Source: an uncultured Parabacteroides sp. (lineage in GTDB: Bacteria; Bacteroidota; Bacteroidia; Bacteroidales; Tannerellaceae). Taken from it: a stretch of DNA of 64,000 nucleotides. The position numbers were made by a program, and so were the translations under genes. Each line of letters opens with the position of its first letter. Position 1 is the first letter of the stretch. This document shows, one piece after another, positions 1 to 7,563 of this stretch. Location of the stretch: positions 17,457-81,456 of the forward strand of contig CAJTMR010000018.1 in the NCBI GenBank assembly GCA_910577325.1, written 5' to 3'. The notes beneath the pieces are model-generated. The model was not told the DNA's origin. It did no database searches and saw nothing but the letters and a program-made list of their open reading frames with translations.

Positions 1-344
1 AGCTGGACATCCTCCTGAATGGGGAGCCGGTGGACGCCCTTTCGACGCTGACGCATGTGGACAACAGCGTCACTTTCGGCCGGCGTATGTGTGAGAAGTT
101 GAAAGAATTGATCCCGCGGCAACAGTTCGATATCGCTATCCAGGCGGCTATCGGAGCGAAGATCATCGCCAGAGAAACGATAAAGGCGGTCCGTAAGGAT
201 GTGACGGCCAAATGTTATGGCGGCGATATCTCTCGTAAACGCAAGTTGCTTGAAAAGCAGAAAGAAGGGAAAAAACGAATGAAACAGATCGGTACGGTCG
301 AGGTTCCGCAGAAGGCTTTCCTGGCTGTGTTGAAATTGGATTAA
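1..344 (+). CDS. lepA: Elongation factor 4 (LepA), C-terminal fragment
   Basis: Only the last ~113 residues are present; the gene runs in from the left edge in the frame of base 3. The segment carries the LepA-specific C-terminal domain, including the basic stretch ETIKAVRKDVTAKCYGGDIS followed by RKRKLLEKQKEGKKRMK and the usual ending AFLAVLKLD. LepA is a ribosome-bound translational GTPase that promotes back-translocation or ribosome maturation; the GTPase domains lie outside the window. The tail matches the family's normal end, so the gene looks intact on this side. It converges on the SPOR lipoprotein gene across a shared hairpin terminator. Confidence 0.95.
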   Translation, partial: LDILLNGEPVDALSTLTHVDNSVTFGRRMCEKLKELIPRQQFDIAIQAAIGAKIIARETIKAVRKDVTAKCYGGDISRKRKLLEKQKEGKKRMKQIGTVEVPQKAFLAVLKLD

Positions 345-385
345 ATGTTTTTTATGCCTATGCAACTCCGGTTCCATGATGGCAA

Positions 386-433
386 GTAATAAAAAAAGGA
401 TGAATCATTGCAGGTTCATCCTTTTTTTATTAC
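386..433. terminator. Bidirectional intrinsic terminator
   Basis: A perfect 19-bp inverted repeat (arms at 386-404 and 415-433, 10-nt loop) has an A-tract on one side and a T-tract on the other. It sits between the convergent lepA and SPOR lipoprotein genes, so it can end both transcripts. Confidence 0.85.
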
Positions 434-447
434 CGTGGATCGGATTT

Positions 448-936
448 TTAATATTGTCTTTCCAGAATCCAAGCATCCTGGAAGTTGGGGGCATATTTGG
501 CTTTGATCGCATCGCGGCTGTCGGCAGCGTCCGCCTTGTCGTTAAAGCTGGCAACGATTACACGAAGCATGCCTTGTTCGTTTTCTCCCAGGACTGCGTT
601 ATATCCGTCGTTCTGCATACGTTCTTTCAAAGCGTAAGCATTTGTCTTGTTCTTGAAACTGCCGATAACGACACTGTAACGTTTCAGTCTGCTCGCGTCT
701 TCACCTTGTGCGGCATTGATTCTTTCCGTGCGTGTGCTGACGTTGGATGTTCTCGGTTTAGAAACCGGAGTTACCTCTTCGACCACTTCCTCTTCTTCGA
801 TTACCTCAACCGGAGCTGTTGATTCTTTTTCTTTTGCTTGTTCGTAAGCAGCCTTATACGCACTTTGTTTAGGTTTGCAAGAACCTAATGCTAAAACCAT
901 AGATATGGAGGCTCCAAATAACCAAATCTTATTCAT
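448..936 (-). CDS. SPOR domain lipoprotein
   Basis: 162 residues. The N-terminus is a lipoprotein signal (MNKIWLFGASISMVLALGSC) with lipobox LGSC at C20. A Glu/Lys-rich and valine/glutamate spacer follows (about residues 30-80). Residues ~85-160 form a SPOR fold: YSVVIGSFKNKTNAYALKER, then a second half with LRVIVASFNDKADAADSRDA. SPOR domains bind denuded peptidoglycan glycans at the septum, so the protein is probably a membrane-anchored, cell-wall-binding factor linked to division or envelope maintenance. Single gene with its own -7 box (963-970) and a terminator shared with lepA. The exact cellular role is inferred from the domain only. Confidence 0.88.
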   Translation of the reverse strand: MNKIWLFGASISMVLALGSCKPKQSAYKAAYEQAKEKESTAPVEVIEEEEVVEEVTPVSKPRTSNVSTRTERINAAQGEDASRLKRYSVVIGSFKNKTNAYALKERMQNDGYNAVLGENEQGMLRVIVASFNDKADAADSRDAIKAKYAPNFQDAWILERQY

Positions 937-962
937 ACTGTTCAGTTCTTAAATTAATGGGA

Positions 963-970
963 CAAAGATA
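963..970 (-). promoter_or_regulatory. -7 box, SPOR lipoprotein promoter
   Basis: Reads TATCTTTG on the minus strand, a perfect Bacteroidetes -7 box (TAnnTTTG), 27 bp upstream of the start codon. Confidence 0.7.
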
Positions 971-984
971 TAAATTATATTTTG

Positions 985-992
985 TACTTTCG
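985..992 (+). promoter_or_regulatory. -7 box, S9 peptidase promoter
   Basis: TACTTTCG, one mismatch from TAnnTTTG. A start of transcription about 7 bp downstream excludes the in-frame GTG at 992 as the initiation codon and supports the ATG at 1022. Confidence 0.55.
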
Positions 993-1021
993 TGCCCAAA
1001 ACACAATATATTATAAACTAC

Positions 1022-3148
1022 ATGAATAAATCTATCGGAACAATGGTTATGGCAACGTCTTTATTACTTGGAGCTTGTGATGGTAAGGATATGAACGTTG
1101 ACACAAAGGTGAAGGCGAAGGGAAACACGGAAAATGTGATCGGCCGTTCGGATATTAAAGTCGAAGACGGACGGATGACGCCTGAAGTGCTTTGGGCGAT
1201 GGGACGTATCGGGGGGATGAATGTCTCTCCGGACGGGCAGAAAGTAGTGTATACTGTAGCCTATTACAGCGTACCGGAAAACAGAAGCAATCGCGAAGTG
1301 TTTGTCATGAACGCAGACGGGACAGGCAATAAGCAGATTACGAAAACAGCTTACTCTGAAAATGAGGCCGTTTGGATCAAAGGTGGAAAGAAAATCGCTT
1401 TCCTTTGCAATGAAAGCGGCAGCAGCCAGCTTTGGGAAATGAACCCGGATGGAAGCGGCCGCAAGCAACTTTCCGAATACGACGGGGATATTGAAGGTTT
1501 TGCCTTTTCTCCTGACGAAAAGAAAGTCCTGTTTATTTCACAGGTGAAGACGGTCAAGAGCACGGCAGACAAATACCCGGATTTGGATAAGGCTACCGGT
1601 GTCATCGTAACGGACTTGATGTACAAACATTGGGACGAATGGGTAACAACGGCCCCGCATCCTTTTGTGGCTGATTTTGACGGCAAAGCTATCGGAACTC
1701 CTGTCGATATAATGGAAGGCGAACCGTTTGAAAGCCCGATGAAACCGTTCGGGGGAATCGAACAGTTGGCATGGAACACGACGTCGGACAAGATCGCTTA
1801 CACGAGTCGTAAAAAGACCGGAAAGGAATATGCGTTGTCCACCAATTCGGATATTTATGTATATGACTTGAACACGAAAAAGACGACCAATATCAGTGAA
1901 GGGATCATGGGATATGACACGAACCCCCAATATTCCCCTGATGGCAAGTTCATCGCATGGCAGAGCATGGAGCGGGACGGATATGAGGCTGACCAGAACC
2001 GTTTGATGGTCATGAACCTGGAAACGGGCGAAAAGATATTCGCCAGCAAGGGTTTCGACTCCAACGTAGACGGGTTCGTCTGGAGTGCGGATGCAAAGGC
2101 CCTCTACTTTACGGGTGTATGGCATGGCGAGTCACAGGTATATAAGATCGATCTGGCGGATGGCAACAAGATTACGCCTCTTACTTCCGGGATGTACGAT
2201 TATGCCGGTGTGGCCTTGTTAGGTGAAAACAAGCTGATCGTGCAGCGCCATTCTTTGAGCATGGGAGACGAAATCTATTCGATTGATTTGGCCGATAACA
2301 ATAAAGTGACCCAGTTGACAACGGAGAACAAGCAGATTTACGACCAGTTGGCAATCGGTAAGGTGGAAGGGCGTTGGATGAAAACGACAGATGGCAAGCA
2401 AATGCTCACTTGGGTGATTTATCCCCCTCATTTCGATCCGAATAAGAAATATCCAACCTTGTTGTTCTGCGAGGGCGGTCCTCAAAGCCCGGTAAGCCAA
2501 TTCTGGTCCTATCGTTGGAATATGCAGATCATGGCTGCTAACGACTATATCGTGGTTGCCCCGAACCGCCGCGGCCTTCCCGGTTTCGGTATGGAGTGGA
2601 ACGAACAGATCAGCGGTGACTACGGAGGCCAGTGCATGAAAGACTATTTTACGGCTATCGACGAGATGGCCAAAGAGCCGTTTGTCGATAAGGACCGGTT
2701 GGGGTGTGTCGGAGCGAGTTTCGGAGGCTTCTCTGTTTATTGGTTGGCCGGTCACCACGACAAACGTTTCAAAGCCTTTATCGCACACGACGGCATTTTC
2801 AATATGGAGATGCAGTATTTGGAAACAGAGGAAATGTGGTTCGCCAACTGGGATATGGGCGGTGCTTACTGGGAAAAGCAAAATGCGACGGCACAGCGTA
2901 CGTTTGCCAACTCACCGCACTTGTTTGTCGATAAGTGGGATACTCCGATCCTCTGCATCCACGGTGAAAAGGACTATCGTATTCTGGCCAACCAAGGTAT
3001 GGCGGCGTTTAACTCGGCTGTCCTTCGGGGGGTTCCGGCCGAGTTGCTGATCTATCCCGATGAAAACCATTGGGTGCTGAAACCTCAGAACGGCGTGCTT
3101 TGGCAGCGTACCTTCTTTGAATGGCTGGACATGTGGCTGAAGAAGTAA
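1022..3148 (+). CDS. S9 family peptidase (prolyl oligopeptidase / DPP-V type), lipoprotein
   Basis: 708 residues from the ATG at 1022; an in-frame GTG exists upstream, but the ATG gives a clean lipoprotein signal ending LLLGAC. Residues ~50-430 contain TolB/WD40-like beta-propeller repeats (for example MNADGTGNKQIT, MNPDGSGRKQLS, YSPDGKFIAW). The C-terminal alpha/beta hydrolase domain has the catalytic Ser566 in GASFGG, Asp651 in GEKDYRI and His683 in DENHWVLKP. Enzymes of this family cleave dipeptides or short oligopeptides in the periplasm; relatives in Porphyromonas and Bacteroides are dipeptidyl peptidases of the DPP5 type. Substrate preference cannot be read from sequence. Monocistronic by spacing. 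Confidence 0.9.
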   Translation: MNKSIGTMVMATSLLLGACDGKDMNVDTKVKAKGNTENVIGRSDIKVEDGRMTPEVLWAMGRIGGMNVSPDGQKVVYTVAYYSVPENRSNREVFVMNADGTGNKQITKTAYSENEAVWIKGGKKIAFLCNESGSSQLWEMNPDGSGRKQLSEYDGDIEGFAFSPDEKKVLFISQVKTVKSTADKYPDLDKATGVIVTDLMYKHWDEWVTTAPHPFVADFDGKAIGTPVDIMEGEPFESPMKPFGGIEQLAWNTTSDKIAYTSRKKTGKEYALSTNSDIYVYDLNTKKTTNISEGIMGYDTNPQYSPDGKFIAWQSMERDGYEADQNRLMVMNLETGEKIFASKGFDSNVDGFVWSADAKALYFTGVWHGESQVYKIDLADGNKITPLTSGMYDYAGVALLGENKLIVQRHSLSMGDEIYSIDLADNNKVTQLTTENKQIYDQLAIGKVEGRWMKTTDGKQMLTWVIYPPHFDPNKKYPTLLFCEGGPQSPVSQFWSYRWNMQIMAANDYIVVAPNRRGLPGFGMEWNEQISGDYGGQCMKDYFTAIDEMAKEPFVDKDRLGCVGASFGGFSVYWLAGHHDKRFKAFIAHDGIFNMEMQYLETEEMWFANWDMGGAYWEKQNATAQRTFANSPHLFVDKWDTPILCIHGEKDYRILANQGMAAFNSAVLRGVPAELLIYPDENHWVLKPQNGVLWQRTFFEWLDMWLKK

Positions 3149-3170
3149 TACTGTTCGGTCCGGGGAAACA

Positions 3171-3207
3171 TAAAGCTATGGGTTACGTTACCTAAAGCAT
3201 AGCTTTA
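3171..3207. repeat. Palindromic repeat, locus 1 (TAAAGCTATG units)
   Basis: TAAAGCTATG at 3171-3180 pairs perfectly with CATAGCTTTA at 3198-3207. The two units (TAAAGCTATGGGTT forward; CCTAAAGCATAGCTTTA reverse) recur in a different arrangement at 11040-11100. It may act as a weak terminator for the S9 peptidase, but it lacks a T-tract. Confidence 0.6.
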
Positions 3208-3384
3208 CGGGGGCAGACTCGATATTGTAGGGGGTTGCTTTCGTTGAGCCGCACCAAGTTGTCATTTTCGATATTGCGGCCAATGGGCGGAATACAGTGT
3301 GATAGGGGGATTTCATAGTTTTTATCAATTGACAGATAGAATAAATTTATGGGTTTTTGTAGAACTTGTTTTAGAATGTTTCCC
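3208..3384. other. Intergenic stretch before rubrerythrin
   Basis: No ORF or structured element recognised here apart from the promoter that begins at 3385. Confidence 0.5.
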
Positions 3385-3392
3385 TACATTTG
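3385..3392 (+). promoter_or_regulatory. -7 box, rubrerythrin promoter
   Basis: TACATTTG, a perfect -7 box; gives a leader of roughly 58 nt before the ATG at 3457. Confidence 0.65.
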
Positions 3393-3456
3393 CAGTGAAC
3401 AAATAATGAGTCAGACAATAATTTTAGATTATTCAACCAATAAAAATTTTACAAAG

Positions 3457-4008
3457 ATGAAAAAGAAATGGATTTGCACGGTATGCGGTTATGTACACGA
3501 AGGTGATGAAGCTCCTGAATTTTGCCCCCAGTGCAAGCAGCCGAAAAGCAAATTTAAAGAAATGGTAGAAACGACCGGTGCACTGACTTTTGCCGATGAA
3601 CACGTGATCGGTGTTGCCAAAGGTTGTGATGAAGAAATGATTAAAGACTTGAACGCGCATTTCATGGGCGAATGTACTGAAGTCGGTATGTATTTGGCAA
3701 TGAGCCGCCAAGCTGATCGCGAAGGCTATCCCGAAGTTGCAGAAGCATTCAAACGCTATGCTTGGGAAGAGGCTGAACACGCTGCCAAGTTTGCCGAACT
3801 GCTGGGTGATGTCGTTTGGGACACGAAAACAAACCTGGAAAAGCGCAAAGATGCCGAATGTGGTGCTTGCGAAGACAAGAAACGTATTGCCACTCGTGCA
3901 AAACAGTTAAACCTGGACGCTATCCACGACACGGTTCATGAAATGTGCAAGGACGAAGCTCGCCACGGTAAAGGATTTGAAGGTTTATACAACCGTTATT
4001 TCAAATAA
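3457..4008 (+). CDS. Reverse-type rubrerythrin (NADH peroxidase-like)
   Basis: 183 residues from ATG 3457; the reading frame stays open upstream but the rubredoxin domain begins here. A rubredoxin-like FeS4 domain lies at the N-terminus (CTVCGYVHEGDEAPEFCPQC, residues ~7-26), followed by a ferritin-like di-iron domain with ExxH-type ligands (EEAEHAAKF, DEARHGKGF). This domain order is reversed relative to classical rubrerythrin and is typical of H2O2-reducing enzymes in anaerobes. It is a cytosolic enzyme detoxifying peroxide with NAD(P)H-derived electrons through a separate reductase. Followed by a strong hairpin terminator, so probably transcribed alone. Confidence 0.92.
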   Translation: MKKKWICTVCGYVHEGDEAPEFCPQCKQPKSKFKEMVETTGALTFADEHVIGVAKGCDEEMIKDLNAHFMGECTEVGMYLAMSRQADREGYPEVAEAFKRYAWEEAEHAAKFAELLGDVVWDTKTNLEKRKDAECGACEDKKRIATRAKQLNLDAIHDTVHEMCKDEARHGKGFEGLYNRYFK

Positions 4009-4030
4009 TTCGCAAATTTTGGTACATCCC

Positions 4031-4108
4031 CTTTGCCATGTGGCAAAGCGTGTCGGCTATAATGAAAAAGGCCGTATCGTAATTTCCATATTACGATACG
4101 GCCTTTTT
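4031..4108 (+). terminator. Rubrerythrin terminator
   Basis: Two hairpins: a perfect 8-bp stem at 4031-4048 (CTTTGCCA/TGGCAAAG) and a longer one at 4064-4108 with arms AAAAAGGCCGTATCGTAAT and ATTACGATACGGCCTTTTT. The second is a textbook terminator usable from either strand. Confidence 0.85.
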
Positions 4109-4131
4109 GAAATAAATTTCGTATAGTTCAT

Positions 4132-5109
4132 TTAATCTCTGTTAGAGAAGTATTTCATGAATTGTGAACGTTCATACATCGCCGGATTGTGGATGTTGGC
4201 ATAGTTCAGTTTGCCTTTGAACTGGTCAAGCGACCGGTAATGCGCTTGGTGCATCCATTCTTCGATACACGTGAGCACTTGTGAGATGATCTCTCCCCCG
4301 TGTGTATAGACGGCACTGCACATCTGCACGGCATCGGCGCCTGCGAGTAAACATTTGATAACGTCTTCCCAGTCATGTACTCCCGTAGAGGCGGCGATAC
4401 TGATTCCGGGTATCTTGCCTGAGGCGATTGCTGTCCAGCGAAGTGTGTCGCTCAGGTCGGAGTGGTTACTGAAGACGTTGCCTGAGACGATTTGCATGTT
4501 GTTAATGTCGATGTCCGGTTGGTAAAAACGATTGAAAAGGACGATTCCGTCCGCTCCGTTTACGGTCAGTATATGGGCGAGGGCCGGAATATTGCCGACC
4601 ATTTTGCTCATCTTGACCATGACGGGGATTGAAACCGTTTCTTTCACTTTGCGGATAATAGTGACATACAGGTCGCGCATGTTTTCGCTGTTGTACGTGA
4701 GGTCCGTTTCCAGGAAGAATACGTTCAGTTCCAAGGCGTCGGCTCCTGCCAATTCAATCTGGCGGGCAAACTCGACCCACGCATCCGATTTATAGCAGTT
4801 GATGCTTGCGATAACCGGGATGGTGCATAACTCTTTTGTCTTCTGGATCAGTTCCAGATAATCGTTTATCTGATTCGCTTTTACATAACTGCGTATGTAA
4901 TCGGCTGCTTCGGGGAAGTCCGAATCTTGCATTAGTACATCGCTTTGCATTTCAATCTGCTCTTCGAAGAGCGATTTCAGCACGATTGCACCGGCACCGG
5001 CTTTTTCAAATTCCTTGTTTCGTTCCGCGTTGTTTGTCAAACCGGAACTTCCAACGATAAGCGGGTTACGAAGTGTCAGGCCCGCATATTGTGTTTTAAT
5101 GTCAATCAT
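4132..5109 (-). CDS. Dihydroorotate dehydrogenase-like flavoprotein
   Basis: 325 residues from the ATG at 5109; the in-frame ATG at 5130 would fall at the predicted transcription start. The protein is an FMN-binding TIM barrel of the DHOD family: N-terminus IDIKTQYAGLTLRNPLIVGSS, KSLFEEQIEMQ, a catalytic/FMN strand PVMVKMSKM (Lys), and a C-terminal phosphate-binding stretch with CLLAGADAVQMCSAVYTHGG. It differs from classical PyrD in lacking an obvious membrane helix and in its active-site loop, resembling the DHOD-like proteins near dihydropyrimidine dehydrogenase in many anaerobes. Substrate is therefore uncertain. It does not neighbour other pyrimidine genes; pyrC is 45 kb away. Confidence 0.82.
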   Translation of the reverse strand: MIDIKTQYAGLTLRNPLIVGSSGLTNNAERNKEFEKAGAGAIVLKSLFEEQIEMQSDVLMQDSDFPEAADYIRSYVKANQINDYLELIQKTKELCTIPVIASINCYKSDAWVEFARQIELAGADALELNVFFLETDLTYNSENMRDLYVTIIRKVKETVSIPVMVKMSKMVGNIPALAHILTVNGADGIVLFNRFYQPDIDINNMQIVSGNVFSNHSDLSDTLRWTAIASGKIPGISIAASTGVHDWEDVIKCLLAGADAVQMCSAVYTHGGEIISQVLTCIEEWMHQAHYRSLDQFKGKLNYANIHNPAMYERSQFMKYFSNRD

Positions 5110-5136
5110 GTCAGATTCAATTATGTTCAACGATTA

Positions 5137-5144
5137 CAAAAATA
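5137..5144 (-). promoter_or_regulatory. -7 box, DHOD-like gene
   Basis: Minus strand TATTTTTG, a perfect -7 box 28 bp upstream of the chosen start. Confidence 0.65.
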
Positions 5145-5194
5145 GAGAATTATTTTCTACCTTATCTATTCTTGCTCTTTAAAATGGTTAAAAC

Positions 5195-5863
5195 TCAATA
5201 TTCCCGTTCTCCGAAAATGCTGGTTCCTATGCGTACCATTGTACTGCCTTCGCGGATGGCGACCGGGTAGTCATGGCTCATTCCCATCGATAATTCGCAG
5301 AAATGTTCGTTCTCTTTGAACACTGAGTTTTTCAATTCGGCGAAAAGTTCATGTATCTGATGGAACTCATCTTGTATTTGCGTGGTATCGTCGGTATTTG
5401 TTGCCATTCCCATCAGCCCGCATATCCGGATGTTAGGGAGGGCATCGGGTGGCAAGCCGTGCAGCAACCTGCGGCATTCATCGGGGCTGAAACCATGTTT
5501 GGCTTCTTCCTGTGCGACATGTATCTCCAGCAAGACGCGGATGATGCGGTCGTGTTTGGCCGCTTGCTTGTTGACTTCCTGCAATAGTTTCAGCGAGTCG
5601 ATACTATGTATCGTGTGGATGAAAGGTGCGATATCTTTCACCTTGTTGCTTTGCAACGGACCGATAAAATGCCATTCGATGTCACTGGGCAAGACTTTTT
5701 GTTTAGCTGTCAGCTCTTGTGCTCTGCTTTCGCCAAAGACACGTTGTCCGGTGTTGTAGGCTTTCAGCAAAGCTTCGGCGGGATGGAATTTTGAAATCGC
5801 CACCAGCTTGACGTTTGCCGGTAGCGATGCTTTCAGTCTTGTAATGTTCTCGGTGACACTCAT
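5195..5863 (-). CDS. YggS/PROSC family PLP-homeostasis protein
   Basis: 222 residues. Contains the family signatures: PLP lysine in LVAISKFHP (K~25), GESRAQEL, the WHFIGPLQSNKVK segment and the C-terminal ELSMGMSHDYPVAIREGSTM. These are single-domain alanine-racemase-fold proteins that bind pyridoxal phosphate without catalysing a turnover reaction and keep free PLP and amino-acid pools balanced. The start overlaps the stop of the upstream DUF4494 gene by 4 bp (ATGA), so the two are translationally coupled. Complete, normal length. Confidence 0.93.
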   Translation of the reverse strand: MSVTENITRLKASLPANVKLVAISKFHPAEALLKAYNTGQRVFGESRAQELTAKQKVLPSDIEWHFIGPLQSNKVKDIAPFIHTIHSIDSLKLLQEVNKQAAKHDRIIRVLLEIHVAQEEAKHGFSPDECRRLLHGLPPDALPNIRICGLMGMATNTDDTTQIQDEFHQIHELFAELKNSVFKENEHFCELSMGMSHDYPVAIREGSTMVRIGTSIFGEREY

Positions 5864-6366
5864 GCTTCTTTTGTTTCCGCCTGTTTTTTCTGTTCGGCTA
5901 TCAGTTCTTCCTCGGATTTCTTTTCCTCGGGTACACTGTTGGCATCAAAGGGGAAGACGTCCATTAGCGGGGTTTCCGTAACGGATGCGATGGTATAGTC
6001 GGCAAGCGTACCTTTCATACCGTCTTCCAATACGGCGATGGCTTCTTTCAAGCTAGATGCCTGCGCCAGCATTTGTGCGGCGGTTTTCTTTTCGGCTCCA
6101 CTTTTTTCATCGAGAGTGATGAAATAAATTTTGATCTTGTAGAAACGGTCGCCATTTTCGTTGAAGAACAATTCCGAGAGACGGGCACGTTTGATATCTG
6201 TTATTGTAAACTCTCCAGAGATGAAAGGACGGATTTCTTCGATGATGCGGGCTTCCGCTTCCGTGAACGACATGGCGTCAACCAGATAAGGTTCCGTCAC
6301 TTTCTTTTGCATTCCAGTCTCCAATATTTTTTCGAAGGAGACTTTACATTCAAACCAGTTATGCAT
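5860..6366 (-). CDS. DUF4494 family protein
   Basis: 168 residues beginning MHNWFECKVSFEKILETGMQ, a hallmark of DUF4494, a Bacteroidetes-restricted family of unknown function. No signal peptide or membrane segment; cytosolic. The central part has alternating strands (FYKIKIYFITLDEKSGAEKK) and the C-terminus is a Glu/Lys-rich tail (EEKKSEEELIAEQKKQAETK), probably disordered. It is the first gene of an operon with YggS, to which it is coupled by a 4-bp overlap. No mechanism can be assigned. Confidence 0.8.
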   Translation of the reverse strand: MHNWFECKVSFEKILETGMQKKVTEPYLVDAMSFTEAEARIIEEIRPFISGEFTITDIKRARLSELFFNENGDRFYKIKIYFITLDEKSGAEKKTAAQMLAQASSLKEAIAVLEDGMKGTLADYTIASVTETPLMDVFPFDANSVPEEKKSEEELIAEQKKQAETKEA

Positions 6367-6416
6367 AAATTTGTTTACGTTTTGTTAATGTATATGTTTT
6401 TATTTCAAACGAGGTA

Positions 6417-6424
6417 CAAATATA
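6417..6424 (-). promoter_or_regulatory. -7 box, DUF4494-yggS operon
   Basis: Minus strand TATATTTG, perfect -7 box, ~50 bp before the start. Confidence 0.65.
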
Positions 6425-6611
6425 ACGGCAATTCGGGAATTAAGCAACCGGAACGGATTTCTTTGTCAATTATTGGAATCACGGTGAACTTTCTGCCACC
6501 TGTTCCGGTTATATAATCGTAGTGTGTTTTTTCATGGTATTAGATTTTTAGATTAGTAATTAGGTTGTTTTGTCCGGTTCGTGAGGAATAGGGCAAAGGT
6601 TCTAAAATATC

Positions 6612-6656
6612 AGAGCCGGAAGGGCCGGGGACTATCCCGTCGTTCCGGCTCTTTTG
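6612..6656. terminator. Hairpin terminator between mpi and DUF4494 operon
   Basis: AGAGCCGGAA (6612-6621) pairs perfectly with TTCCGGCTCT (6643-6652). The T-tract is strongest on the plus strand (CTTTTGTTTTT), though the only neighbouring upstream gene, mpi, lies on the minus strand, where the hairpin is followed by GATATTTTA. No plus-strand transcript was recognised in 6425-6611. Confidence 0.6.
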
Positions 6657-6732
6657 TTTTTCTTTATGAACGGTTTCTTCTTGAAGATCACATAATTTTG
6701 GGCAGCAATCCATCGTTGCAGGTTACATAATG

Positions 6733-7356
6733 TTACTTTTTATACCTGTATTTCCTCCAGTCCGGAAAGGTGATGCGCAGGAAATCACGTAGTGTCTGGC
6801 GGCTGACTCCGAATTTCTCGGCGATTTCATTCATCAGGTATTTCTCATTGATCATCTTCAAGATGATGTTTTCTTTTCCGGATAATTTGGTGTTTATTTT
6901 CTTTTTGCCTTTCGGACGACCCAGTTTCTTGCCTTCCGCTTTTTTGCGTGCAAGAGCTTCCCTGGTACGTTGTGAAATCAGATTACGTTCGATTTCGGCA
7001 CTTAGGCTGAAGGCAAAGGCAAGGATTTTGCTATTGATGTTGTTTCCTAATTCATAGCGTTCTTTGACGGTAAAGACGATGATATCCCGTTCCATGCACT
7101 GGTGAAGGAACCCCATTACTTGCATCAAATTGCGTCCGAGTCTTGAAAGCTCGGTTGTTATAAGAGTATCACCTTTACGGATTTGTTTCAACAGTCTGCC
7201 GAGTTGGCGATCCGATACATTTGTTGTCCCACTGATTGTTTCGTCTATCCAACGTTCGATGCGGAAACCTTTCTCCTTGGAATAGTTCTCAATTTCGAAT
7301 CGCTGATTTTCAGTGCTCTGCTTGTCTGTGCTGACTCTTACATAGCCGTAAATCAT
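6733..7356 (-). CDS. mpi: Serine site-specific DNA invertase, Mpi family
   Basis: 207 residues. The N-terminal resolvase/invertase catalytic domain starts MIYGYVRVSTDKQSTENQRF with the nucleophile Ser9 in RVSTDKQ, and has the ELSRLGRN arginine motif and the long E-helix (FAFSLSAEIERNLISQRTRE). A C-terminal helix-turn-helix (MNEIAEKFGVSRQTLRDFLR) reads the crossover site. The layout and length match Mpi of Bacteroides fragilis and its Parabacteroides counterpart, global invertases that flip promoters of capsular polysaccharide loci. No TAnnTTTG box and no flanking invertible segment was recognised nearby, so it probably acts on distant sites. It diverges from fkp, which feeds fucose into the same surface glycans. 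Confidence 0.85.
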   Translation of the reverse strand: MIYGYVRVSTDKQSTENQRFEIENYSKEKGFRIERWIDETISGTTNVSDRQLGRLLKQIRKGDTLITTELSRLGRNLMQVMGFLHQCMERDIIVFTVKERYELGNNINSKILAFAFSLSAEIERNLISQRTREALARKKAEGKKLGRPKGKKKINTKLSGKENIILKMINEKYLMNEIAEKFGVSRQTLRDFLRITFPDWRKYRYKK

Positions 7357-7534
7357 AATATTAGAATATTTAAGTGAATAAAAAAAGGGAATTCTGTATA
7401 GAAAGAGTTATGGGGCTGTAAATGATACTGTCGGGCAGAAAGTATCTTTTTTACAAAGGTGTGTATTATCGTTGAACAAGAAATTGCAGTTATGATTTTT
7501 AAACTAAATTGTGTCAGGCAAGGCGAGAAATAAT

Positions 7535-7542
7535 GTACATTT
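7535..7542 (+). promoter_or_regulatory. -7 box, fkp promoter
   Basis: TACATTTG, perfect -7 box, 21 bp upstream of the fkp ATG. Confidence 0.65.
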
Positions 7543-7563
7543 GTCGCAAAGAATGGTAAGAAT

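Noticed and set aside
6073..6516. 147-codon plus-strand ORF
   Set aside because: It is antisense to the DUF4494 gene and to its promoter; composition matches a shadow frame.
6367..7563. Possible invertible promoter controlled by the neighbouring Mpi-type recombinase
   Set aside because: I found no pair of long inverted repeats flanking a promoter in this region; only short hairpins such as GATACT/AGTATC at 7424-7446.
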